A DNA stretch of 64,000 nucleotides from Apoda limacodes (Eukaryota > Arthropoda > Insecta > Lepidoptera > Limacodidae): NCBI GenBank assembly GCA_946406115.1, contig OX291545.1, positions 1,550,001 through 1,614,000 on the forward strand. Direction: 5' to 3'. The notes beneath the pieces are model-generated. The model saw only the letters and a list, made by a program, of their open reading frames with translations, searched no databases and was not told the origin of the DNA. Shown here in pieces: positions 23,513-34,456 of this stretch. How positions within the stretch are numbered: the first letter of the stretch is position 1; every line of letters starts with the position of its first letter. The translations under genes and the position numbers were made by a program.

Positions 23513-23725
23513 TATTTTTATTTAAAAACTAATAGATTATAACTATTAAAATGTCAAAATCTTATAAAGTAATTTTGTGGTTTAATCTAATTTTACTAAG
23601 AAATACTAAAGTTATTATGTTTGACAATAAATAATAACACAGCCAGATAAAGACTTGTAGTAATTAATACGAAACTCATAGTCTTCTTTTCTGAATCTAA
23701 ATTTTTGACAACAATTTTTTTTCGT
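23513..23725. other. AT-rich spacer
   Basis: Nothing recognised. Confidence 0.4.
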
Positions 23726-23730
23726 TTTTA

Positions 23731-24019
23731 GGTGCGTTCTATTGACGGCATTGTGACCTATGACATCGCATATACATTTATATAGTTCTGTTCACCAAAT
23801 TAAAACAAAAAATATCGCTGTTCACTATTTCACAGCGTATCTACTACTCTACCGCTTGGCATGTGTAGCCAATGCGTTAAATGCGGTCCGGAAGTGACAG
23901 TGGAAGTCATAAGCGCATTCATTTTTGGTCACCAAAACGATCTAATGCGCGCATAGAGAGCATCGAACGCATTTAATGAGTATAATTCTTGTCAACCAAA
24001 GTTGTCAACAAAACGCACC
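23731..24019. mobile_element. 289-bp MITE with GGTGCGTT termini
   Basis: Left end GGTGCGTTCTATTGAC and right end, reversed, GGTGCGTTTTGTTGAC form imperfect terminal inverted repeats. The flanks are TTTTA on both sides (23,726-23,730 and 24,020-24,024), a 5-bp target duplication. There is no ORF, so it is a non-autonomous DNA transposon. I cannot assign the superfamily. Confidence 0.7.
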
Positions 24020-24024
24020 TTTTA

Positions 24025-24974
24025 CTAGCTGTTTTAACTTTTGATTTTCAAACTAGGTAAAATGCTATTTTAATAAATGAAAAGTTAAATTTGATGAAGT
24101 TGGGGCGCTCTGTTACTCTAATGGATCTGCTTCAACAATGGCTACATTAAATATTTAAGACATTTATAATGAATTTGAAATTAATGCTCCGTTAATTAAC
24201 TGGTGGGCTGTTAATATTGAGGAATTTTTCTTTAGAGAAATAAAATTATTGAAAATAGAGGTATAAGCGGCGACACGAGATAATATTAATTTATTATAAT
24301 CAATTATTATGCTAAATTTTTACAGTTAAGAGAATATGATTCGAGCTTCTCAGCGTGCTTTATATAAACGATTTTTCACTTATTTTTGACATTGCTGATC
24401 AAACATCACGAAATTTTGAATACATGTTCTAGTAATAAATACCTAGGTCTGCAATGTGCCAGTTTTTTATAAAATTTTTTAGTTCAAAAGTTTTCATATT
24501 TTTAGATATTTATAAGGATTCTAGGTTTTGATATAAATGGTTTCAAAATATTTTTGTTAGTTAATAAAAAGTTTTAACAAGATTTTGGAAAACCAAAGAC
24601 AAAGGTTTATTAGGTTTGGGATTAAGACTAAGAAGTTTCACAGTGATTGATCAGTAAATATCAAAAACAAAAGAGAAATTTGAAGAAGAGAATTCGAGGC
24701 GCCGCGAATCGTATCCTCTTAAGGAACAGGACTGACAAGTTTGAAAAAATTTTTTGCAGATAGAAACGAAAGCTTTTACATAATTAAAAATAATTTTAAT
24801 ACATATTTGTGTATGTACTGTAGAGAGAACAGTTATTCGTGAAACAATAGTTCACTTTACTATTTACTCGTTTACTTTTTGGAAACGTGTGTTAGTATAA
24901 AAAATATTAACTTGATATTTCAAAATATGTAGATAAATCAAACGTCTGTTCCTTGATACATATTGCACTCTAAC
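24025..24974. other. AT-rich spacer
   Basis: About 950 bp with nothing recognisable. Confidence 0.45.
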
Positions 24975-25256
24975 TAATATATATTTGTGAAAGTTTATTT
25001 GTTTGTACTTGCTTAATGTATTAAGCTGAAATTTGGCACAGAGATTGTTAAAATTTAAAATTGGAAATAATTGGAAAAATTTATAACTTTTTGCAGGAAT
25101 AACTATAATCGATTTCCACGTTGGCTACCTATGCTGCTAACTGTAGCTATGGCTAACTATAGCTTGCCATATTAAGCTTTCTTTGTGTTGTTGTTAGAAA
25201 AATCCTACGGCAACAACCGCATTCGGTGCGAGTGAAGCCGCGGAAAAAAGTAGATT
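24975..25256 (+). repeat. GCTAGT-type repeat
   Basis: It starts CTAACTAATATATATTTGTG with GTTTATTTGTTTGTACTTGC. It contains AAGCTGAAATTTGGCACAGA and ends GTGAAGCCGCGGAAAAAAGT. The terminal CTAGT is decayed to AGTAGAT. Confidence 0.65.
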
Positions 25257-25261
25257 CTATC

Positions 25262-25400
25262 ACAAGGGATCAAAATAAAACTTTTACGGCGAGAGCGCTA
25301 TTTAGAATCCGGAGCGCAGCGAGGGATCCAAGGGACGGCGCACGAGGTAAAATAATTTTGCGACCGAGTGATACACTCTAGTTTTTATATTTTATAAGTG
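25262..25400 (+). repeat. Dispersed repeat D5, copy 1
   Basis: TTTTACGGCGAGAGCGC, GCGCAGCGAGGGATCCAAGG and GAGTGATACACTCTA match 43,960-44,090 in the same orientation. Non-coding. Confidence 0.65.
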
Positions 25401-25951
25401 TAACTTATAAATAAGAATAGTACATTTAATTATTTTATTATCACTCCTTGAGGAAAACGCACTATTTTTTTATAAAAGTATCATCATAAATACGAATTTT
25501 CAGTAAACAATTTACAAAGGCGGAATACATACAGGGTTTTTTTTTATTTGGTCCGCACACGGCCAGCCAGTTTTATAATCCAGTTAGTTACTTGTTCTTA
25601 CAGTGTTCTTGATCGATCTCCATAACCCGCATTCCGAATTGAAAACACTGCACCCTAGGAATTTAAAGTGCAACTTTAATCACTGTTTACGAGGAACCAA
25701 CGGGCTCTTTTTAAACAGATGTGATGAAAAAGTATATATTTCACACTTGCCGGTATTGTCGGTAGGTACAATCCTCATCCATAGCAGGGATAATTTTTTA
25801 TTTCTGACCCGGTGGTCAAAAATCAAAACTACAATCGTCATATTGAAATGGTGTGATCGAACGATCGGCGAGGCTACCGCGTAGCGACCAAATACCCGAG
25901 GTTGAAAGGTCGGATGGTCGGAAGTTCAGAAAAGTTTGTTGCACGATATAA
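25401..25951. other. Spacer; unremarkable open frame
   Basis: A 93-codon frame at 25,603-25,884 shows no domain or family signature. I do not call it a gene. Confidence 0.4.
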
Positions 25952-26143
25952 TGCCAAGGTTTTCTGCAAGGACTACAGTATGGAGTTCTTCAAGAAAGAA
26001 GTTATTAGATTTCTGAAGGGTAGGCACGCGCAAGTGATACCCCTGGTGTTGCAAGCGTCCATAGGCTACGGTGACCGCTTACCATCAGGCGGACCGTAAG
26101 CTTGTTTGCCACCTTAGTAGTATTAAAAAAAAAAAAAAAAAAG
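25952..26143 (+). mobile_element. J1 LINE, 3' end with poly(A)
   Basis: A plus-strand J1 copy truncated to its last 170 bp or so. It begins at the codons for AKVFCKDYSMEFFKKEVIRF, passes the family 3' UTR with GGTGACCGCTTACCATCAGG, and ends in an A-run at 26,126-26,143. It is highly similar to 44,211-44,400 reversed. No clear target duplication was found. Confidence 0.9.
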
Positions 26144-26199
26144 CATGTCTTTCTAATGTTTTTTTTGTAATTTACTGAATATGCGTAGGCTTCTCTTTT

Positions 26200-26262
26200 A
26201 ATAAACCGGCCACTATTATAATAAACCGGCCACTATTATAATAAACCGGCCAATATTATTAT
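26200..26262 (+). repeat. Triple 20-bp tandem repeat
   Basis: AATAAACCGGCCACTATTAT is repeated three times with one or two changes in the last unit. Confidence 0.85.
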
Positions 26263-26289
26263 CTCATGCGGATTGTTGGACTACACCAA

Positions 26290-26362
26290 TTTTTAGAGGT
26301 GAGGTTAGGCCGGTGCTCCAATAGTGGAGACATATAAAGGCTTGCATCAATATCATAGATAC
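26290..26362 (+). repeat. LINE/SINE tail scrap (TGGAGACATATAAAGGC)
   Basis: GGTTAGGCCGGTGCTCCAAT and GTGGAGACATATAAAGGCTT resemble the 3' end of a widespread lepidopteran retroelement. Coding sequence is absent. Confidence 0.45.
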
Positions 26363-26363
26363 G

Positions 26364-26404
26364 TTTTTTTTATACCACTGAGGTGGCAAGCAAGCCAACG
26401 GTCC
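26364..26404 (-). mobile_element. J1 LINE, tiny 3' end
   Basis: A short T-run followed by TATACCACTGAGGTGGCAAG and CAAGCCAACGGTCCG. This is the last roughly 35 bp of J1 on the minus strand. Confidence 0.6.
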
Positions 26405-26835
26405 GTCCATAGTCATAGAGAACTGGACATTGCATTTCCTAGCCAGCTGTGAAAAAAAAATGGTTGCAGAAGTGTGACAGAGACGAAGTGAACCTTTGGT
26501 CTCTTGTCTCTTTCATAATAAACATAAACAAACAAAATGGCGGACGTTGATTGAAAAAGACCACAGGTTTGCTTTGTCTCTTTCTTAAGAATGGTCCATT
26601 TTGTTGGTAGAATAATTTATTAATTAACAGCTTGCCAGTTCATTAATATCAAATCCATTAAGGTTATTTTTCATATTTTATGTAGAACGCTGAACATTGA
26701 AACGGGTCCATTAATGTAAAAGCTATCTACATTGATGTTAACTCAGTATTAATTAATAAGATGTTGCTGTTAACATTGGCTGGTAGTTCAACCAACTTGG
26801 AATCCTAAAGACAGCTACGATTCTTGCTATTTTTA
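26405..26835. other. Spacer
   Basis: No features recognised. Confidence 0.4.
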
Positions 26836-27215
26836 CCCGACTGACCCGGAAGGAGGGTAATGTTTTCGTGCGCATGTATGTATGTGGGTATTTCTGTTTC
26901 ATTGTTACATCCTAAACGGCAGGACCGATATTGATGAATGAGATTTCAAATAAAACAGTAAATCTCTTAAGTGTTATAGGGTACATAAAATAATCAAGCG
27001 CGATTCAAAAAATACCCCCGTCTGCAAAAACATTAGGAACTAAAATGAAATAAATAAGTGCACATAAAACATACCAAATATTTAATTGATTTATAAGCAG
27101 GCGGGAATCATTTTAATGCAAGTTCAAATAGTTCCGTCTTCTATCGTTAAATATTTGGTATGTCTTAGGTGCACTTGTTTATTGCTTTTTAGTTCCTAAT
27201 GTTTTTGCAGTCTCC
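26836..27215. mobile_element. Foldback element F1, copy 1
   Basis: Arms at 27,021-27,085 and 27,147-27,212 are near-perfect inverted copies of about 65 bp (CAAAAACATTAGGAACTAAA, ACATACCAAATATTTAA). They enclose a loop of about 60 bp with TATAAGCAGGCGGGA. The left flank (ACGGCAGGACCGAT, GATGAATGAGAT, GTGTTATAGGGTACATAAA) is shared with 47,345-47,750, so it belongs to the repeat. No ORF. Confidence 0.75.
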
Positions 27216-27774
27216 TTTTTTTTCTTTATTGAATTATTTATTTTTATTAACAGGAGCGGGGCTGTTTAATTTTAGATGTTTTAAAACTTTTGTTCCGTTA
27301 CGGCGTGAGGGAGGAACAAACAAACAACTTTAGCTTAGACTATCTCAAGTTTTCCTAGCTAATATTAGGATAGGGGTATCTTTATATCATCCACTTGATG
27401 CATGTACACAGCTCCTGGGCATAGGCCTCCTACAGAGATTCTTAAAATGAACGGATCAGAGCGAATATAAAACATTCATTTTTTCAAAATGAACATGACA
27501 GTACCTAAATTTTATTTATTGCGTTTTCTTTACGTTTTGAGACTTGGAGAATAGTTTTCTATTATTTTTAGAGTAATAGTCTTAGTTACGTTATACGAGC
27601 ACTAAGTTGGTAATTAATTTGTTGGTAACATTTACAAACTAGGTACAATAAAGTTGCTTTACCGGTGGCTACTACTATATAACGATGTTGGAAAATAACA
27701 GGAGCTTTCAAAACCGCTACGTGATCTGACCTTTCCCTACAAAATAAGTCTGATGTGGGGTTAACGGTGAATAA
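27216..27774. other. Spacer with a common lepidopteran scrap
   Basis: CAGCTCCTGGGCATAGGCCT at about 27,410 is a block widespread in Lepidoptera (LINE-derived). The rest has nothing recognisable. Confidence 0.4.
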
Positions 27775-27950
27775 GCAAAAATAATTCGTTTAACCTCCAC
27801 AAAATTACCTATCGACCCGAGAAATTAGCTTCCCCTCTAGCGTGAACGTATCTGCACAGCTTTTATTCTGGACCCGAACTTTGAAAATTAAGTTTCTTTC
27901 GGAATAATAGTGTTGATCGAGTAACAAGAGGGCTGATTATGTCATGATTA
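27775..27950 (+). repeat. Dispersed repeat D2, copy 2
   Basis: The same family and orientation as 5,755-5,935 (CTCCACAAAATTACCTATCG, GAGAAATTAGCTTC, GTATCTGCACAGCTTTTATT). Confidence 0.6.
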
Positions 27951-28077
27951 GGGATGATATTTGGATAGTAGGACTTGATAGAAATGCATGACCAGGCTAG
28001 GCTAGTCCAGGATCTAAGTAAACGTCAAAGTAAATGTTACCTGATGATGGAAATACTGGATGAACAGGATGAAACTA

Positions 28078-28925
28078 CATTTTTTTTATTTATTTCATAA
28101 AATTATCAAAAATATACAATAAGATTTGTTAAATCCCTACAACCTGTGGTAGTTTGAAACTGTGTTACAGACTACAGTGTCTTCCCGAACACATACATTT
28201 TATTAAAAAAGTACTAAGCTAAGTCTAGTTCAATATTATTTGTAGTAAGTAGGTATTTGAATTCAGTAATTAATTATATTTAAGTTTAACAAAACATGGC
28301 AAAAAACAGTAAACGAAAGAAAAAAAAAGTTACAAAATAAAGCAAAAACGAAAGGTATAGTAAATAAAGTTAATGTAGGCATAATAATAATTTGGAGTAT
28401 TGATGTGCGATGGGCTTAGGTGAGAGGTGAGGAGAGAGAGTGTGTATCGTTATTTTAATGTGTTGTGTAAGTAAACTGTTTGCCTATCACTAACTTAAAT
28501 TGATAAAAAGATTTTCTATTAAATCGTAGTTGAGTTTAGAAAGCCAGTTACGTATAATAGATTTTATATTATGATTGCTGCAGTGTCTCGTTTTAATTTA
28601 GGAATTAAATTGTGTGTATGGAAATGGAGCATTATAATTATAATGTCTTCTGGCAAAGGTACTCCTATATTTGGAAAACGGATAGCGATGTAGCATTTGT
28701 TTGTGGAAGTTTAGGTACAACGTCGCGATGGTATCTGCAAAGAGATTGGTACATAAAAAAAAATCTAATGGTAAGTACATTACATTCACAATACAATTAA
28801 CTGGTAGGATATTTATAAGGCACCCGTTTTATGACTGAGTAACGCTCGCTGTGCTCTTTCAACTTTTGTCATGTGCGTCTTAGCAGCACCTCCCCTAGAG
28901 CTTATACAGTAAGTTAGTATTGACT
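28078..28925 (-). mobile_element. LINE fragment, end of ORF2 and 3' UTR
   Basis: The minus strand from 28,925 reads LTYCISSRGGAAKTHMTKVE followed by RAQRALL, the diagnostic end of the RT region in CR1/Jockey-group LINEs. After a frameshift it continues with YKYPTS and, near 28,540, with IKSIIRNWLSKLNYD. A 3' UTR runs to a T-rich terminus at 28,078-28,100, the poly(A)-like tail. There are frameshifts and stops throughout, and it is 5'-truncated. Distinct from J1. Confidence 0.75.
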
Positions 28926-29407
28926 TAATACATAGTGCCTTGTATACAAAAAGAAAAGAAACAAATCAAGAACATCCCTGAGACAATTTCAGGTCCCCAA
29001 TAGATTAATGTGATAGAATATTTATTAATATTATTGATTTGGTGTAAAAGTGGTCAGATACAGTTAGTCTTATTTGACTTACTTCTGTTGCATGGAAATG
29101 TAAAGAAGAACCTAATGCCCTGATGGCAGAGCCGCTGGTAAAAGTCATTCTAATTGGGTGTCCTACGACACTTGTCGTTTTTTTATTAAGTAAATACTGT
29201 AAATATATTATTATGTTATTAAAAAAAAATAACGGTCAGTATCTTTTAAAGTGCAAAATTGTGTTTTTATGAAATTGACTAAGTTTGCTTTTCTCTTCTG
29301 CGATAAAAATAAACGTCAGAAAAAAAAATGTAGTTCTACATGTGGTAAGAATTTTAAAACTTAACTTACCGAACCACTACACCCAAGGGAATGGTGCACT
29401 ATCAAAC
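28926..29407. other. Spacer
   Basis: No gene. AGAGCCGCTGGTAAAAG at about 29,129 looks like the end of a GCTAGT-type repeat. Confidence 0.4.
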
Positions 29408-29520
29408 CGGGACGTGTCCCGATTTTGTCCCGCTCCGCCCATCTAGTAACGGAGCTGGAACTTCTGAATTAACTGCGGGAATGTGACAGGAGCTGAAAAT
29501 GTTTGGCTTGCACGTTCGAT
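29408..29520 (+). repeat. Dispersed repeat D3, copy 2
   Basis: CCCGATTTTGTCCCGCTCCG, TAGTAACGGAGCTGGAACTT and GGGAATGTGACAGGAGC match 22,005-22,115. Confidence 0.65.
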
Positions 29521-30535
29521 AACTGCTTAGAGATATAATTTTTTACTCCACAGTCCCTTAGGTTACTTGGTGACATTTATATTTAATAAGTTTTATTCTT
29601 TGTTTCATCCGCACTCATGACTACATGTGAGTTCTTTACGTTGTTTTTATATAGTGAAACTTCGTTTGTTTTGGATCGAACCTAGCAATTTGTTTTTAAT
29701 CTTGTTTTTTGTTATTTTAATATTTGTTTAAACGCACACAGCGTATCTGTGTATACCGAAACAAACTACACACATATATCGTCGGTTCAATACCTAAACC
29801 ACGTATTTGCAAATTCAAGAAAATTTAAATACAAGGAATGGAAGTTTTGTTTTGTTAGTATAAAATACACATTTCATAGTAAAGAATTGATTGCTACTAA
29901 GAAAGTTACTATATAATTACTAAATAACATGGGAGTAAGAATCCTTAGTCATTATCGGATTTTTTATTTTAAAAAACACAAATGTTGTTTAAGTGTTTAA
30001 AAAATATGTACAAAAAGTTGTTTCGCGATTAGTAAATATAATACTATTTAAACAAGAACAAATATTTTAAAAGCCTTTAATCAGTACAAAATTCATGGGC
30101 TACACATATGAGGCTACAAAATTAAACACAAACTATTTGAAAGTTTTTTTCTGCAAAAAGCTACGGATCCTCTGACAATTAGCTGCTGTTTAGGCTATGT
30201 AGGTACGATATAATAAAAAAAAATCACAGTTTTCACATGTAATTGGTCTCAATTATGGACCAATTGAGTGGAAAAATATTTCCAAAGCTGAATTCATTAG
30301 TTAAGTAAATATTTCCAGTGAGCTGTGAAATAAACAGGTTTAGGTTTTGAGACGCCAAGATATTCTTCGTGTTTATATTTTCATAGCCATGGTTATTGCT
30401 TTGTAAACGACTTAAGTTAGGTATGTCTATCATTTCTACATTTATTATTACGTCATTAATATTTTAACCTTTACTTAATAGTTGTTGTTATTTCCACTTA
30501 TCTATGAAAGCTGTTATCTGAGGTCTCGCTCGTAA
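29521..30535. other. AT-rich stretch
   Basis: About 1 kb with no recognised gene or repeat. Confidence 0.45.
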
Positions 30536-30730
30536 CGCATTCGATACGTAATAGAAATTGATTTTAGTGGGAATTTTGATTTTAAGATCACAGGTGTTTT
30601 TACCCTAACACTGGATGTGAACTACATCCTTGCCAAATTTCGGCAGTATTGATTCAACGACTTAGCCAAGAATATGCATAGAGAGCTAGATTAATGGACA
30701 GTTGTTACTTTCGTATTTATATTTTCGTAA
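30536..30730 (-). repeat. GCTAGT-type repeat, decayed
   Basis: CCTTGCCAAATTTCGGCAGT, GATTCAACGACTTAG and GTTACTTTCGTATTTAT preserve the family order on the minus strand. Confidence 0.5.
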
Positions 30731-31522
30731 TAATATTAGTAATTGAGAGCTTGTGTTCTCTTCGTCTAGTAATATAACTGCATAAAAATGTTTTAAAAAC
30801 GGAATTTTAAAATTGTAGATGCTTTTTAATTTTTTTAAAATTTTTCTTTTGGTGAACTTGAGATATTTTTTCATTGTTCCCAAATCGTTCCTAAAATTTT
30901 ATTTAACAAAATAAGCACAATCCAAATTTCAGCTTTTTATAATTAGTGGCCTCTGCATAAAAGGGCTGAACCAAATAACAAAGGGACAAATGTGAATATA
31001 TGGTGACCATAAGCACAAAGTTTTCTAGTTTTCCATATGAAAATAAATACTATACTTATATGGTTTTAATAAGTAAATAGTAACATCTAGGTTATTGACT
31101 TTAAAAAGAAATATAATATCCAATTTTTTTGACCAAACTACAATTTTTATAACTCAAGATTGCTTCAAGAAAGAAGTAAAATTTTTATAATCAAGAAAAT
31201 TTATGTAAAATCTTAGAAATTAAGTAAAATCAGTAAAGCGTTTTTAAAGCCACGGATTTTAAAAAGCGTTGCGATTGCGTTAATAGACAAGTATAAGCTT
31301 TTGCGAGCAGAATCAATTCATAATAATCAATTTACATCAGGAACTTTTAAGACAGAATCTTTCAATTCGTCTACTTCGTACCAAGCTCTTTTCGCCACAT
31401 TCAATTTCATTTCATTGATTCGTTGTCAACAGATTTTTTTTAAACAATTGGGACAATTATTGTGGTGGATCGGTCATGTGATGTGTGAATGTGTGTGACC
31501 ATATAGTCTAAGAGGTGACAAG
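30731..31522. other. AT-rich spacer
   Basis: No features recognised. This flanks the long-TIR element. Confidence 0.45.
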
Positions 31523-31959
31523 AATTTTTAAAACGATCATGGATACGACTAGATTTATTAAATTGAGTTGTAGAGTGTTCCCCTGATGTGAGTAATATCG
31601 GTGTGCCTGCTCTCAGTGGTTGCTTCTTCGAGATACAGCGCAAAAAAGAGGCTTCATTGTTCAGAAAAAAAAAACGATAACGGAAAAGGAAAATGAGAAA
31701 AACCGCGTGAGAGTCCACTGTTCAAGAAATTTACAAAAAGGGAAATTATTTTAGTATTCTTTGCCCATAAATTAAACGTGAAATAAAGATAGCTTATACA
31801 CTGGATATGGACATAGGCTACTTTTTATCCTGGCAACGGAACCGAAAAACAGGAATCGCTAATTTTTGTTATGTATGCAAGTAAAACTGCGAAGCATAGA
31901 TAGTTAAAAATGTTTCTAAGACTATTAAGATTTTAAGAGTGATCATGAGCATTTATTTA
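31523..31959 (+). repeat. Left inverted terminal repeat of long-TIR element
   Basis: About 437 bp, inverted relative to 33,585-34,239. Shared blocks include GATATGGACATAGGCTACTT, GGCAACGGAACCGAAAAACA and CTGCGAAGCATAGATAG. It contains only one unit of the internal tandem repeat present in multiple units in the right arm. Confidence 0.85.
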
Positions 31960-32709
31960 TTTTCGTTTTAGTTAATTACTTTTTAGTTTTTGTTTAGCTT
32001 CTGCACAATGCAATGTTTCATGTAAATTTAGGACGTACTAGGAAATAATCAAAATGACAAATTGTAATACATACAAATTTTTATTTAATGAAACTAATCC
32101 TTTAGTACCTAAATAAGAATTAAACCAAGCTAATAAAATTTTCTTTACTAAACGTACATTATCTTATCATCTTTGGAATCAATCACAGATGAGATATTAA
32201 TTAGGTACTTTAAATATGATTTAGAAAATAAAACATATTACTAAGAAGGTTAGAAAGGAAATATTTATCAATATTGGGAAATTATCATATTTATAAAATT
32301 TTGTTTTTTTTCAAAAATCGTCATTTTCTGTATCTCCTTACACACTGCTTAGGCACGTAGATTAAGAATCTGTAAAACACCAGAATAACTGTATTATGTG
32401 ATAAAATAACAATAGCGGTGATGGTATATGCGAAAAAGAAAATCAACACTTGCATGTAGGTATTACTAAAATAAAACTATACATTGATATTGCTACCAAA
32501 TCAGATTGGGGCAGAAAAAAACTAAGCTAGTAAATAATATTTTAATATTTTGAAAATATTTTTTTCAAATGTCAGCCTTTTAAGGTAGTAAAATAATCGA
32601 AACATCTTTGACCAACCCTTCTAGAGGTAAAGGCCGAGAAGTCAAAATTTTTAATTTTATATATAATATGCTATTAATCTTCATGCAAACATTGGTGACC
32701 TTAAGATTA

Positions 32710-33490
32710 TTATCTATATGTTGAAGACTTGAAATCACCCGTAATGTTATCGTTCTCTCGTATAGTTATATCAGATACTTTATCTGGTAGTCGGTTCCCT
32801 TCATACCAGAGATAAAAATATTTCCCGTGTTCTTCCTTCCACCCGAGACTAATTGGCAATAGCTTGCTTGGTGGATCTTCGGTGGAATCAATACAGATAT
32901 TTGACACATATTTAGCCCGAAGCATCTGTTGATAAAGTTCTATTCCAGACGGGGGCAAGAAAGCATTCAATTCAGCATCAAAATTCAAGAGAGTTTTTTC
33001 AAACTTTTTGTGCTCTTTATTGAGCTTAATTTTTTTTAGGAAAATTTATGACGGGCTTCATAAACAGAAATACTATTAACCCCATACAACTCACAAACGA
33101 ATTGTTCAAGTTTACTTCTGGTTTCATTTGTTGTTGGGGTTTCGTTATTTAGCTCTATGAGAGCTTGTTGGTAGTCTTTACTTCGGCTTAAGATATTGAA
33201 AGGATTTTGTTTGCCTTTTCTATAAAATGCGGAGGTGTAATCACACCCTGTCAGGGCATGAAACGCTGGCATACTTTTTGCTAAAGTAGCACTAATGCTG
33301 CGAAAGACTGTTATTTTAACATTTACCACACGTCGTTTGGCAAGAGTGCCGGCTTCAATATTTATTTGATGCTTCTCAAGTTTGTCCAAATTTTCCAGTA
33401 AAATAACAATTACATCAGTATCAGAGGTTTTAATCATAATATTAGATGGTGTTTGAATAGTGTGTATATGATTTATTATTTTAATGTCCG
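32710..33490 (-). pseudogene. HALTGCD-motif protein, C-terminal part, frameshifted
   Basis: Two minus-strand frames together give about 250 codons of a protein family I know only as uncharacterised, multi-copy animal proteins. The first piece (to about 33,036) has KTSDTDVIVILL, a Rossmann-like strand with two Asp, and then MPAFHALTGCDYTSAFYRKG. The second (to 32,710) has LPPSGIELYQQMLRAKYV, ISLGWKEEHGKY and the C-terminal Trp/Pro-rich block. A frameshift in an A-run at about 33,025-33,045 separates them. The N-terminus is missing. The SDTD motif with the later GCD acidic motif suggests a nuclease-like fold, but this is inference. It lies centrally between the two long inverted arms. Confidence 0.6.
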
Positions 33491-33584
33491 TTTATCAATA
33501 TCTAAGTACGTCTCATGTCAATGTGAAACCTAGCATTATGCGGCAACTAAAAAAAATAACTAAAAACGGGTCAAATCTTTCTTT

Positions 33585-34239
33585 TGAATGCTCATGATCA
33601 CTCAAAATCTTAATAGTCTTAGAAACATTTTTAACTATCTATGCTTCGCAGTTTTAGTTGCATACATAACAAAAATTAGCGATTCCTGTTTTTCGGTTCC
33701 GTTGCCAGGATAAAAAGTAGCCTATGTCCATATCCAGTGTATAAGCTATCTCTACTTCACGTTTAATTTATCGGTAAAGAAGACTAAAATTGACAATTTC
33801 CCTTTTTGTTAATTTGTTGAACAATGGAGTCTCATGCGGTTTATCTCATTTTCTCAAAGATGCAACTACTGAGAACCGTCAGACCAACTCATTTAACTTG
33901 CGGATATGTCATACTTTGAGTACGTACTAAAACTCACCATTTCCGTTATCGTTATTTTTTCTGAACAATGAAGCCTCTTTCATGCGCTATTTCTCGAAGA
34001 CATCACTGAGAGTCAGCAGACCAACTTATTTCACCTATCGTGATGCCATACTTTGAATATGTCCCAAAACTGACCATTTCCGTTTTCGCAATTTTTTCTG
34101 AACACTGAAGCCTCTTTTTGCGCTGCATGTCGAAGAAGCAACCACTAATAGCAGACAGACCGATATAATTCACATCAGGGCAACGCTCTACAACTCAATA
34201 TAATGAATCTAGTCGTATCCATTATCGTTCTGAAAATTT
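33585..34239 (-). repeat. Right inverted terminal repeat of long-TIR element
   Basis: About 655 bp, longer than the left arm because it holds about three diverged tandem units. These begin near 33,792, 33,934 and 34,070 (spacing about 142 and 136 bp). Each starts with an ACCATTTCC-like block, followed by CTGAACA.TGAAGCCTC and a TCGAAGA block. Confidence 0.85.
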
Positions 34240-34420
34240 AACTCGGCTTCGTCGCATTACGATACGGACGTAGCTCTAATGGCAAAATTCTTTAAAAACT
34301 ATAAGTAACGGATTCGTTCCCTTATCTTTTGTGCTATGCTTATCTTTTGAGCAAAGTAATTTGTTTTATAAATGCCATATTAGGTACTGTCATACTGTCG
34401 TTACGCTATGGTACTGTTAT
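34240..34420. other. Short spacer
   Basis: No features recognised. Confidence 0.4.
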
Positions 34421-34456
34421 CCAGGGAACCAACGAACTGTTATATTGGTTCCCTGG
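34421..34456. repeat. Perfect 12-bp stem, 12-nt loop hairpin
   Basis: CCAGGGAACCAA (34,421-34,432) and TTGGTTCCCTGG (34,445-34,456) are perfect inverted repeats around a 12-nt loop. The stem is GC-rich within AT-rich DNA. No T-run or ORF context suggests a terminator. Confidence 0.85.

Larger units (their letters stand above)
31523..34239 (-). mobile_element. Element with very long, repetitive inverted termini
   Basis: Two inverted arms (31,523-31,959 and 33,585-34,239) enclose a frameshifted gene remnant on the minus strand. The arms are long and contain tandem repeats, as in Foldback-type and Galileo-type DNA transposons. The outer ends share AAATTTT..AACGAT.ATGGATACGACTAG; the inner ends share GTGATCATGAGCAT. 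No clear target-site duplication is visible. The internal gene belongs to an uncharacterised family, not a recognised DDE transposase. Whether the gene drives mobility or is a passenger cannot be told. Confidence 0.7.

Noticed and set aside
31700..31900. A separate GCTAGT-type repeat inside the long left arm
   Set aside because: The GGACATAGGCTACTTTTTAT block resembles that family, but the same block is present in the right arm, so it is part of the inverted repeat.
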